From: Miscanthus floridulus
Taxonomy: Eukaryota; Streptophyta; Magnoliopsida; Poales; Poaceae
Direction: 5' to 3'
DNA length: 64,000 nucleotides
Assembly (NCBI RefSeq): GCF_019320115.1
Contig: NC_089584.1
Coordinates: 107,029,799 to 107,093,798, forward strand
Shown: piece after piece, positions 33,204 through 44,413 of the stretch
Layout of the letters: the number at the start of each line of letters is the position of its first letter
How positions within the stretch are numbered: position 1 is the stretch's first letter
Position numbers and translations under genes: made by a program
Notes under the pieces: generated by a model
What the model was told of the DNA's origin: nothing
The model's input: the letters and a program-made list of their open reading frames with translations, nothing else
The model's database searches: none

Positions 33204-34561
33204 TTACCCGTGACCAGCTTCATTGACGCCTAGTAAGATGGTTACACTACGTCGTTTAGTGTTTGGATGTTATCAATATTGTGGCTATTCTGGTATGGTG
33301 ATCTACATGTCTGTTTAAACCGTCAAATAATATCCTAGTTATTCTGATGTGGAATTGTAGCGCCAAGTTGCTGGCACAATTGAGAAAACTCAACTCTAAC
33401 GTAGAGGTGTTGAGGCAATCAGTTACTAATCTAATTCAGTGTTACGTGGATCGGCCATAGTGGTGGTACAATCATGCTTAGATAGTCAAATCGGTGGATC
33501 AATCCGTCTATGCCTGTTAGCCACGAGCCATGGCGTGGCCAATTAATATTCTCGTGTCCCTGTAGCTAGTGCCCATGGTGTGAGCAAAGTAGGCTGGATA
33601 GGCCGGTAATAGTGCGCAACACGTTCTAGTGTGCTGGAAACACAGCAAGAGTTTGCTGGGATGCATTCGTATTCACGTTAGTTTATGTATATTGAAGTGG
33701 ATTGAGTTGAAAATTAGTTAAATTTTTCCCATCGTAAACAATGTTAATTGAGGTTATTCGAACAAGATCCGACAGAGATGACAATACATCGAAATGGGGG
33801 CTTATGGCCATATGGGTTTGTGCTTGGTAGTTGGTACAATGGTACCAAAGTTGAGGCTCACGCCGGGGGAAAAAACGACCAAGATGTTGGGACTAAAAAA
33901 AGTCCATTATCAGATAGATCCTCTTTCTTGTAATACAAGCATTTGAGTTTGTCCTAAGTAAAACTATTTTTTAATTTGACTAAATTTATATAAAAATTAA
34001 AACTTACAACCAAATACATGAAGTTGCATGCACAACAATCCTGCTGAGATTACCTCAAAAAAAAGTCTGCGGAGAAAGAAAACTTTTTTTTGGGCGGTCA
34101 GAGTAAATGAGATCAAGAGTTGTTAAGATTTCTTGGCCTTGGTAAAAAAAAAATCGTAACCTTTAAAACTTGGATGGATGGAGTAAAAAATAGTATCAAT
34201 ATTTTTATCTTAAAACAAGCTTATTATTAAAGTATATTGCACCATTACTGCAACAATACTTATTACACCTCATAAATATGTATTAGTATTTTAGTGTATA
34301 TATTTGGTCAAACTTAAAAGGTTTTGACTCGGTGGAAAGTTTCCTAGCATTGTTTCAAAAACATAGAATGCAATGAAACATGAATGAAACCATCGCTCTC
34401 AAAGTCTCAATGCTCATTTTCATTCTTTTGTTTCATAGACATTTAATTTTATGACTCATCTTGAGTTGGTAACCGAGTCAATAAAGTTTTGCTCCCATAA
34501 AACTCACTTCTCTCTTTTCTTTATAAATTTGTCATATCATCAAAAACTTTATAATAATATA
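33204..34561. other. ZDP 3' region and AT-rich spacer
   Basis: The first few hundred bases are probably the ZDP 3' untranslated region. From 33940 the DNA is AT-rich, with A-tracts and no coding pattern. Confidence 0.5.
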
Positions 34562-35510
34562 AGGATTAAGTCTACTTTTGGCCCCTCAATTATTGGTTCG
34601 TCTAATTTTGACCATCAACCATAAAACCGCCTAATGCTGGTACCCCAACTGTCAAAACCGTTCACTTTTAGCATCTAAACGCGGGCGGGGTTGTTTTGTC
34701 CAACGTGGAGCAGGTTGAACCATGCCACGCTGGCGTTGACCACGCCACGCTGGCCCTCTCTTTCCTCCCGTTCCTGCGTGCGTGAAGGAGACAGCGGCGG
34801 CGAGCTAGCTACGACGATGGCACGCCAGCAGGCTACGGCGACGGCGCATGAGTAGGCTACGGCGACAGTCGCCTCCCCGCGCCAGACCAAGCTCAGCATG
34901 GCCATTGCCATGGCCGGCGTCGAGCGGCGAGCGACAGAGGAGGGAGATCGAGGTGGTGACGACGAGCGGCTCAATCATGGTGGCTTGGAGCTTCGGCGAG
35001 GACAGGGGCTGCCGCCGCTGGGTTGCTGCTCGACGACCACGCAAAGCCGCACGGCGCCGACGGCGCTCTACCGTCGATCAGCTCCCGCACCGCGGCCGCC
35101 GTGCCTTTCTCTTCTCCCTCAGCCGTGCGTCTGCGCCTCTCTCTTCTCCCTTAGCTCGCGTGAGTGGCTCGGCCATGGCAGCTTGGAGCTCTGGCGAGGA
35201 CAGGGCCCGTCGCTGCCAAGTTGCTGCTCGATGACCACGCCAAGCCACTGGGCACCAGTGGCGCTCTGGCGTCGGTCAGCTCCTTCTCCAGCGACTCCCA
35301 TGCCTGTCTCGGCCACGGAGCACGCGCGCCTTCTCCAGCGACTCGGCCTCCGTTCACGCCGCCCGCTGGTCCGCGAGCGCGGCCGCACGGTGTTCCCTGA
35401 CGTCATCGAGTTCCACCTTTGCCTTCACCGCGGCCCTCTCGCTGGTGGCGCGCCGCGACTCCTCGAGGCACAGCTCGACGAGGTCCACCTGCTCCCGCAC
35501 CTGGGTCCGT

Positions 35511-35961
35511 GTCGATGCGGGACCCAAAGGGTTCCCCACGGAGAAGAGAGAAGAAAACCTAGTCAAAATAGGATTTTCTACATGTAATCCTACTAGGACT
35601 AGTTACACATAATCCTACTAGGATCTCTACTTTAAAACCGACTAGGACTCCCGCCTCTCCTGGACTATATAAAGGAGGCCAGGGGTCCCTAGATCGGCAC
35701 CTACACAAGAACACATCATACAACACACAACAAAAACCTCTAGATCTCGATAGAGATCAATAGGACGACATAGCGCAGGGCGCAACATACTATCTACTCC
35801 ACACTAGACGTAAGGCGCTGTGATTTTCCGGCGTACCGAACCAGTATAAATCGTTGTGTCCCTACATTTACCATTGAGTTCCTACAAACGCCGATACCCC
35901 TCCGAACAAATCATCGCCCCGGGTACCCCCGTGGCGGGTTGCCGGTGGTAAAACATCGACA
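35511..35961 (+). repeat. 5' LTR of the gypsy-type element
   Basis: It carries the TATA-like CTATATAAAGG at about 35664 and ends in GGTAAAACATCGACA just before the primer-binding site. Confidence 0.9.
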
Positions 35962-37540
35962 GCTGGCGCGCCAGGTAGGGGATCTCAGCGTTTTGCGTTT
36001 GAGAGCTCGGTGGACCTCAAGATCAAAGACTTGTTGTGGCTCTTGTTGGCCCTCATCGACAAGTCGCTGCCGCTCTCGTCGACCCTCAAGATCGACAACA
36101 CGTTCTCGACGACAGCCTCGAGCATCCAAAACTCGTACAAGCTATCGTTGGGAACATGTACACCAATGAACTCACCGCATCTCATTCAATCTCAAGATCT
36201 GGCACAGGAGCTTCACCACGTTCATGTATCGGATCATCATGCTCAGATTCCGAACAAACTTTCGCGTCAAACTCGTAGCAGTTCAATTGCCATGATGACA
36301 ACAACATGGTGTCTCCAGGCATCGTCATCGACTTACGGCTGTACGAGCCAGTGGACAAACTCATGTTGGATTCGTGACCGGCAAACTTTTCACTAGGCAT
36401 GCAGTCGAATTCAAGACGGATGGAACCTATATCCAAGTCAGTTGTACTCTCACGGTGGAATAATAACCGAACTCTGAATACGGCAAGGGCCTGATGCGTC
36501 TCCATCTGATGAACAAAAAAAAGAAAAAAGAAGAAGCAAACAAGGACAACATATATGTGTATATACATGCACAAACACATGTTGTATATGCTACGTCGGA
36601 CAACCATCCCCGGATTCCACCTCAACAAAGTCAAAACGACAACTGAGTTCGACTCCAACTCGAACACCTCGAGGGCTCCCGGATGCAGCTGGATCGGAGG
36701 ACAACTAGGACTACAACAACTCAGATACAAAGACCTCAGCACGAACGGTACAAAATCAGATCAACTCGGATACAGACTACTGCCAAAGAAGCAAGATGTC
36801 CAGACTACTGCCAAAAAAGCAAGCAAGGCCAAGGCGTTTGTGCACTATTTATGTATGTGCACGCACATACATATCAAGGCTCGTACATGATGCGTACATT
36901 CCTGTCAACCAACACGCAAGCTGTTCTAGCTGGCCAACAAGTAAGCCATCCGACTGGAAGCAAGCAGGCCACTACGACAACTCGGTAATAGCGCAACACT
37001 CTCCGAGTACTCCACGACGACGACAGATTCCGGCTACCACTACAACAACCCGCCGACTCCGCCGTGATGCTCGATGACTACCTTGACTACTACTCAGAAC
37101 CAACAAACTAGTCGGTGACGAGTTCTGGATGCTCGATGTGTCTACAACCAACTGCTCAGATGTGGTATCCAACTACTCGTCCGAAGTATCCAGCAACTCG
37201 GCGGCGGCGATCGACAACTCGGCCATGAACCAAGCTAAGTGATGCTTTAATTTTTAAATACATTCTGGATATTTTTCGTATGCCTCTGTGGCCATATCAT
37301 CTTCCCTTAACAACTGTTAATTTACTCGGATAATAAGCCTTAATCCGTGAAGCTTGTTTTCTCGAATGGATGGTCATGTCAATGAATCTCTGAACCATAC
37401 GGATGGTCACATCAAAGAACCTCTGAACCATACGGAGTGGTCACGTCAATGAACCTCTGAACCATACGTGAGATTCAAGTGCTTAAACGTAACAGGCTAC
37501 TAACCAGGAAATTAACCGACCTAGCAAGGGAAGACACAAA

Positions 37541-37640
37541 AAATCATCATGCGAGCAAACATAGTGCTCTACAATCATCATGCGAGCAAACATAGTGCTC
37601 TAAGTAAAATCATCATATGAGCAAACATAGTGCTCTAAGT
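37541..37640. repeat. Three ~30-bp tandem units inside the gypsy-type element
   Basis: AATCATCATGCGAGCAAACA and TAGTGCTCTA recur three times with one variant. The same interior also repeats CAATGAACCTCTGAACCATA at 37380-37470 and 37711-37790. Confidence 0.85.
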
Positions 37641-38859
37641 CTTCACTTAACGATCGCTAAAGTCCTCAGGTAGAACATGCCTTAATTCATGAAGCTTGTC
37701 TACTCACATGGACGGTCACATCAATGAACCTCTGAACCGAATGCCAGGCTCACATGGTCACGTCAATGAACCTCTGAACCATACGCTAGAGATTCAAGTG
37801 CTTAAACATAACATGACACTACCTGAGAAATTTGCATGGCCTAGTAAGAGCAAGACGTGAAAAAGTTTATATGCATTTTATGATGCCGGGGCCCACCCTT
37901 GATTGATTATTCAAATATGGGACATGCTCCTGACTTCATATCCGGAATGTCATTTACAACATATTTTTATGTTTAACATGCAGGGGAGCTACATCTGTAC
38001 CATGAGATCAGGAAAAACACGCTCCTGAGAGCTAGTGCAGAAACAACCTGGTTTGATAAAAAAAGAACCCCGACAAGGTGCGGCAAGAACCAAGACAAGT
38101 GCTTAGAAAGAACCCAGATCGATAAGAAAACAACCCCGAAGAGGTGCTGCAAGTACCAAGACAAATTCAGAAAGAACCCGGATTGATCAGAAAACAATGC
38201 AGATGAGGTACATACGAGTTCAGAAAAAATCTAGAGGAAGTGCAAATAATCTAGAAGAGGTACATCAAGAACCAGAGGTCTAGAAACAACCCGGATAAAT
38301 AAAAAACAACCTAGAAGAACATCACGGCTTAGTCAAACGCTAAGCTCAGTAGCTCAGCATACGCTTCAACTACACCGGGGGCTCGAATTCAAGGGCGAAA
38401 GACCAAGAATGCAAGTACTCAAGACTACAATAAACGATAACACATCAAGACCCTTCATCCGATTTATTTTTGAAAGACAAGAACTCGGAGAAGGCTCGGG
38501 GGCTGCGAGATACATAACCCCAGAAATTTTTTAAGACGAGAATCTGGACCCTCCAACTTTTGCAAGCAAAAGCAAGAGGCTCGAGGGCTACACTCAGTGA
38601 GTGCAATTTTTACAAAAAATTGCACCCTCCGAAAAAGAACTCGGAGCAACCAAGAAGACTAAAGGGACCCTCTGGCTTCTTGTCCCAACAAGCAAGAGGC
38701 TCAGGGGCTATACTCACTGAGTGCACTTTTGTCCAAAAGTGCACATCAGCCGAAGAAAAGACAAAGAAGACCATCTCAAGATCTCGCTTCAAGAAAGAAC
38801 CCGGAACAAGTCTACAACAACCCGGCCCTTGAAGCTCAATCATGAAATGCTCAGGGGCT

Positions 38860-39311
38860 TGTCAATGTGGGACCCAAAGGGTTCCCCATAGAGAAGAGAG
38901 AAGAAAACCTAGTCCAAATAGGATTCTCTACATGTAATCCTACTAGGACTAGTTACACATAATCCTACTAGGATCTCTACTTTAAAACCGACTAGGACTC
39001 CCGCCTCTCCTGGACTATATAAAGGAGGACAGAGGTCCCTAGATCGGCACCTACACAAGAACACATCATACAACACACAACAAAAACCTCTAGATCTCGA
39101 TAGAGATCAAGAGGAGGACATAGCGTAGGACGCAACATACTATCTACTCCACACTGGACGTAGGGCGCCGTGATTTTTCGGCGTACCGAATCAGTATAAA
39201 TCGTTGTCTCCCTACGTTTACCACTGAGTTCCTACATACACCGATACCCCTCCGAACAAATCACCGCCCTAGGTACCCCCGTGGCGGGTTGCCGGTGGTA
39301 AAACATCGACA
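38860..39311 (+). repeat. 3' LTR of the gypsy-type element
   Basis: It matches the 5' LTR along its whole length with a few substitutions, mostly transitions. Confidence 0.9.
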
Positions 39312-40300
39312 GTCTGCTTGGCCTACGCCATCTCTAGGCCTAGCCTGAGTCGTCGCCTCCAGGAAGGTGGAGGAGGCGCCGCGCTGTGGCGGGCGTGCGA
39401 GATGCGGTGGCCACACCGGCGGGACGCGGTGGCCAAGCCCTCTTCGTCCCGCACCCGACGCACATGTCCTCGGCTCCTCTCCGCTGCCGCGGTTGTGGTC
39501 GCTGGGCCGCCGATGCACGTGGCCAGCAGGCCATGACCCACCTCCCACCGAGCCGTAGCCGGCCTCAGGATTATGCAGGCCAGCGCTGCTTGCCGGTCAG
39601 CCTCCTTCTACGACTGCGGGCGCGGAGGCCACGTAGGGTGTAGCTCCGGTAGCTATAGCAGGCAAGGTCGGCGTCGAGATTTCTTCGGCAAGGCACAGCT
39701 CTGGCAGTTGCAGCAGTTAACATGAGGATGGAGAGGGAGGGGATGGGTGGTTGACGCGTGTGCCCCACATGTCACTAGATGGAGGCCAACGTCCTATGCG
39801 GCAGTCAACGCTAGCGTGGCATGGTCAAACCCGCTCCACATTGGACAAAACAGTCCTAGCCACATCCAGGTGCTAAAAGTGAACATTTTTGACAATTGGG
39901 GTACCAGCATTAGGTGGTTTTGTAGTTGAGGGTCAAAACTAGACGAACTCAATAGTTGAGGGGCCAAAAGTGGACTTAATCCTAAATAATAATTGACACT
40001 CCCATAGAAAATAGCCTAAGTTGTTTGTTTGGACCTCTAGTATTGGGACGGGTAAAATGCGGGTAAAGCATTTACCTATCCACGAGCATACCCACGACCC
40101 TAACTTTTATTCGCCCGCGAGCATGCCCGTGGGTAAGATTTCATATCCGATCTCGCGCCCAACGGGTATCGGATATCTGTCAGGTATATTTATGAGATCA
40201 AACAAGGAAATCACAATGATAAGAAGTAATAAATTCATAGTTAAACGACACACAAATATGTCAATCTCACTTACATAGAGTTCACTAGGACAATACACAA

Positions 40301-41671
40301 TATCCCCTCTGTCCCAAAAAAGTGATGTTTTGAGATTTTTTAGACAAATTAGTGTAGAAGAGAAATGTACCTAATACCTTTAGTATGCCACATATGTGTC
40401 GGGTTCATAAACCCGGGGTCCCCAATGGACCCGCTTTCCTGTAAAACCCGGCTCAGCAGGCGGCGCAACGACAACGCGCACCTGAGCTAGCCCGGGTACA
40501 TAATGATAGGCTGGGACAATGATTCGGTCCCCGACCAAAAGGCTTGGCCAAGGTGGGACCGTAGTCCGGCTCCGACCTCCTTCTCCGACCGAGGATACGC
40601 TAGACCTCTGCTGGCTGCTCTTTTTCGACCGACACGGTCGGGACCGACTGGGAACGACTGACCAGGGACGCCCTCTCGGTGAGGGCCTAGGGATCAGGCG
40701 GAGCAGATAAGGTAAGGCGCTCAAGTCAACCATAATACCGAGGACCATACCCTGTCATGCCCTGCGCACCTGCAGGACGGTGTCACCAGGCCATGCCAGA
40801 TGGGCACTATACTACCTTCTAGATGCGTTAGAACACAAACAGTATTGTAGGCGCCGACGTTTGCCGTACCAGGCGAACATGGTAGAGCCTGCCAGATGCG
40901 TTTGAACATAAACAGTATTATGGGCGCCGATAACCGTCTCATAGGCGACAGCATGGGCAACAAGTCTAGGTAGCACACGTATACACACACACTCTCTCTC
41001 TTACTTGTAAGGCCATCCCCTTCAAACTATAAAAGGGGATGAGCTCTCTCCTAAAAGCTCTCTCGAAAAAGAAAAGAAAGGGCTAGGCAACTCGAGGACT
41101 CGATGACCTGAGGACTCAAATAGCTCAATAGCTCTAGAACTCGATAGCTACACAGAGCATACACTCCAATACTTAGCGCACGTTAGAGCATCTGTCACTA
41201 TCGACCACTTGGATCGGAGTCCGACCGGACCTCTTACACCCCCTTCTCATTCCTACTCGTTTGTAATCCCACAGCAAACTTCGAGCACTTGGGCTCAGGA
41301 ATAAAGTCACCGACTGACTGAAACTGGACGCAGGGCACGTTGCCTGAACCAGTATAAATCATGTGTCATTGAGTGCTAGGCCACATCCGATCACAACGTA
41401 GGGCAAAACTACAAATATTTACTTGTTGATCACTTTTCGCACCGACTTATGAATCCCTTAAAAGAAGGGATGTCGCGTGGTTTACTTCCTAATTAAGACG
41501 CGCTGCATGAAAGCATGCAGAGATCTCAGGCAGGCAACCGGAAGTAGTGCATCTCCATTGGTAATTTGGCGCCGGATCTATGGGCCAACAACATATCTAA
41601 AACTCAGAACATTATTTTTTCTGGGACAAATTTTAAATTACAAAACATCACTTTTTTGGATGGTGGGAGTA
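40301..41671. mobile_element. Stowaway MITE split by an LTR
   Basis: The left end TCCCCTCTGTCCCAAAAAAG and the right end, on the other strand, CTCCCACCATCCAAAAAAG are both followed by TGATGTTTTG. They are flanked by TA at 40301-40302 and 41670-41671. Without the LTR at 40397-41446 the element is about 320 bp. Confidence 0.75.
40392..41451 (+). mobile_element. Solo LTR inside the Stowaway
   Basis: It starts TGTCGGGTTCATAAACCCGG at 40397 and ends TTTTCGCACCGAC at about 41446, where the usual terminal CA is degraded. The flanks ATATG and TTATG agree at four of five bases. A TATA box CTATAAAAGG lies at about 41027. No internal region is present. Confidence 0.7.
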
Positions 41672-41856
41672 GCTCACAAGACACAATGTGTTTTAGATTA
41701 TAATTCGATCATTTATGCTCATATAAATAACACAAAACAACTTACACAAAACTAAAGTACCAAGTTAATAACTCACGAACCACTTTATTCAACTATTCAT
41801 AAAAATTATATATTAAATGAACTAATCGACATGATATGTATATGACATAGCTGACA

Positions 41857-42993
41857 TATATTTATCGGAAGGGCTAGTGCCCGGACGTCTGGCCGCAGGA
41901 CGCGTCCGGACGCTGCTCCAGAGCCCGTGTCGCGCTCATCCGCACCCTCGTGTCTCTTTCCCTAGAAAAAGCCTTGTGCCTCGCTAGCTGATGTGGCCTA
42001 TCCGCGTCCGTAGGTCAACACTGGCCCCTGCTCCTACACCGCTGCCGTACGCCCAACTTGAGCACCTGGAAGGGGAAGGACCCAGACGCCCTTTCTGGAC
42101 CTCGTTGGCGGCGCTTGGGGCAGAGGAGACACCGAGGTGAGGCAACAGAAAGCGAGGAGGAAGATACAACACTCGATCTACTTTTAAAACATCCCAGATG
42201 CAACAATTGCAACATATGTCTTACGACTGTTCAAACACTTGAAACATGCTTCTGAAACACTCGAAAAACACCGAAAAACACTTGAAACCATTGGAAACAT
42301 ACGCAACATTCAGATAAAACACTTAAAACATATGGGCCAAACATATGCAACATCCAGATAAGCACACTTGCAACATAAGTCTAAAAAACAGATGAAATAT
42401 TGGGAACAAAAGCTTGCAATGTATGTGTAAAACCATTGTAACATATACAAAATCTCAATCTACTTTTGCAATATCCATATGAAACACTTACAATGTACCT
42501 ATGAAACTCTTGAAACATATGTTTTGCAACATGGGGGAGGCTAGGGCCGGTCGAATCCAGCGACGAGTGGTAGCACGCGAGCACCACCAGCACCAACAGC
42601 GACGCAAGCACCACCACCACCAGTGCCACCAGCACTTGGCTTGGCTCAGCCAGGCAGGCATCGCGTGAGACGGGCGGAGTGAGCACCACCAGCATCAGCG
42701 CCAGCTGCGGCGCATGAGCACCACCAGTGGAGAGGAAGGATGATGGCAGGCAGGCGGCCACCGCAGCGGAGCAGTCGCGACACGCCTCGGCGGTGCTGGG
42801 AGTATGGGACTTCGACGAGTGGAGGGTGAGGTTTTTGTTCTAAATAGTAGACAACGACCCAACGATTTTTCCAATAAAAAATACAAATATAATATAACAC
42901 ACTTGTTGGACCATTCAGGCCAGCATCACAGCCCACGACAACATGAGCATCCAGAAGATTGGACGCCCGTCCGAAGCATTTCCGTATATTTAT
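41857..42993. mobile_element. MULE of the TGTTTCA/TGTTGCA family, copy 2
   Basis: The element at 41866-42984 is flanked by the exact 9-bp repeat TATATTTAT at 41857-41865 and 42985-42993. Its left end, CGGAAGGGCTAGTGCCCGGA, aligns with the copies at 16194 (inverted) and 44423. The interior at 42160-42540 is an array of TGAAACA and TGCAACAT-like words, the complement of the copy-1 array. GC-rich outer parts include GGACGCGTCCGGACG. It has no transposase. Confidence 0.8.
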
Positions 42994-43144
42994 AAATATT
43001 CTCAAATTGCCGCTGGTAAAATTTGATATCCGCGCTGTACCTAATCTTTGCAGGCATCCGACCCTACCTATCATGCACAAGTGAGTTTTTTACCCATATC
43101 CACTATCCGTAACCGCGGCCTGACTACTAGACCTCTCCCTCTGC

Positions 43145-43345
43145 TGGTATAAATGTCCAAACAGGGCCGCCCAGGCACGGCACGGCCCTAGCATGGCACG
43201 ACTGGTCATGGCACGTAGCTGCGCCGTGCCACTGTGCCCAGGTTGAGACCTAGGCACGGTACTATGGCCTCTGGAGCGTGCCGTGCCGTGCCAATGGCAC
43301 GGCAGCCCACCGTGGTACTGCCGGCACGGGCACTACAGGTGTCAA
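43145..43345. mobile_element. Possible hAT-like MITE with GGCACGG words
   Basis: A 200-bp stretch is dense in GGCACG and CGTGCC on both sides of a short centre (AGGGCCGCCCAGGCACGG on the left, TGCCGTGCCAATGGCACGG on the right), as in a known type of grass repeat. Boundaries and target duplication are not resolved. Confidence 0.3.
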
Positions 43346-43678
43346 ACAGTGCTGCACAACTGAAGGGTTCCGAGTACCGGCGAGAGATGTCAGATGAGCC
43401 TTCGACGAGAAGGAAACTGCCGGCCTTTGACTGCCAAGTGGGGTTCTGCTTGATGAGGTCATACCCCACGATCTCATTGGTCACGATCCTGGGCGTCGAT
43501 GCACACGGGAGCCGCTCCAGACAGAATCCGAGCCATCCATTCACTCGAGAGGAAAACGCAGCGTCGTCCCGGGACCCGGGGTGTTCCGCATAATCTCCGT
43601 TTTCTACACCAGTACTAGACTACCATTCCAAAACCCCAACGCAGAGAGAGACTGAGAGAGAGCAAGCACCCTAGCGAG

Positions 43679-44310
43679 ATGGCGACCGAGATCGAAGGAT
43701 ACTCCTCCGACGATGGCACCTACGTGTTGTTGTTCGACGAGGACTGCTTCGACGCAACGCTCACCGAATCCGGCGGCAGGTGGAGTCGTGGGTGGCCGAG
43801 ACGTGCCGCATCCACTGCAGCTGCCACCACCCCCTCTTCGTGGGCCTCGACGTGGAGTGGCGCCCCGCCGCTCCCGTGCCGGGCCCCGTCGCCGTGCTGC
43901 AGATCTGCATCGACCGCCGCTGCCTCGTTTTCCAGATCCTCCACACCGACTACGTCCCCGACGCGCTGTCCCGCTTCCTCGCCGATCCCAGGCTCACCTT
44001 CGTCGGGGTCGGGATCCGCGACGACGCGGCCAAGCTGTGGGTCGGGTACGGGATGGATGTGCCGCGCGCGGTGGACCTGCGCGCCCTCGCCGCCGACACG
44101 CTCGGGAAGCCCCACCTCCGCCGCGAGGGGCTGCAGGCGCTGGTGTGGGAGGTGATGGGCGTCCAGATGGACAAGCCGCACCACGTCCGCGTGAGCGACT
44201 GGGACACGCGCAACCTCTCCAAGGACCAGTTCAAGTACGCCTGCGCCGACGCGTTCGCGTCCATGGAGGTCGGTTGGAGGCTCTACACCTGCAACTGCGA
44301 CGACGCATGA
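43679..44310 (+). pseudogene. DEDDy 3'-5' exonuclease (Werner-exonuclease-like), one frameshift
   Basis: The family consists of small plant proteins carrying the exonuclease domain of WRN-type nucleases. From ATG 43679 the frame reads a typical N-terminus (MATEIEGYSSDDG, then YVLLFDEDCFDATL). At about 43770 the homology moves by one base into the frame that starts VESWVAETC and runs to TGA at 44310. That frame has Exo I FVGLDVEW, Exo II FVGVGIRDDAAKLW and Exo III FKYACADAFAS, so all DEDDy residues are present. It is intronless, about 210 residues. The second frame has no ATG near its start (only GTG at 43780). This is either a recent one-base indel or a sequence error. It sits between two MULEs of the same family. 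Confidence 0.8.
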
Positions 44311-44413
44311 TCGATGATATCGTGTCTTTTAGTGTGGTGTGGCATGTAAATTTTCTGCTCTACGCGTAGTACTCGTACGAGTACTCGTTTTTGTTGATCA
44401 TACTGTTTGTTGC

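Larger units (their letters stand above)
35506..39316 (+). mobile_element. Non-autonomous gypsy-type LTR element without coding capacity
   Basis: Two LTRs of about 451 bp (35511-35961 and 38860-39311) differ at a handful of bases. Both start TGTC, end AACATCGACA and carry CTATATAAAGGAGG. The flanks GTCCG (35506-35510) and GTCTG (39312-39316) agree at four of five bases. A primer-binding-like CTGGCGCGCCAGGTAGGGG follows the 5' LTR, and CTCAGGGGCT precedes the 3' LTR. The 2.9-kb interior has no gag or pol but contains several short tandem repeats. It must be mobilised in trans. Confidence 0.85.
34562..39983. mobile_element. MULE-like element with ~180-bp terminal inverted repeats and captured GC-rich DNA
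   Basis: Left AGGATTAAGTCTACTTTTGG (34562) and right end, read on the other strand, AGGATTAAGTCCACTTTTGG (39983) open inverted repeats of about 180 bp. They share GGTACCCCAA-TGTCAAAA and a GGTTGAACCATGCCACGCT-like block. Flanks are A/T-rich; the best direct repeat is TATAATAAT versus AATAATAAT, so the duplication is not secure. Between the repeats lie about 1.2 kb of GC-rich DNA, split by a gypsy-type element at 35511. One minus-strand frame (35354-35566) reads a coiled-coil segment with REQVDLVELCLEESRRA. This suggests a captured gene fragment, and hence a Pack-MULE. Confidence 0.6.

Noticed and set aside
34898..35587. 229-codon plus-strand frame as a gene
   Set aside because: It spans the LTR boundary at 35511 and has no domain, so it is GC-rich filler of the MULE-like element.
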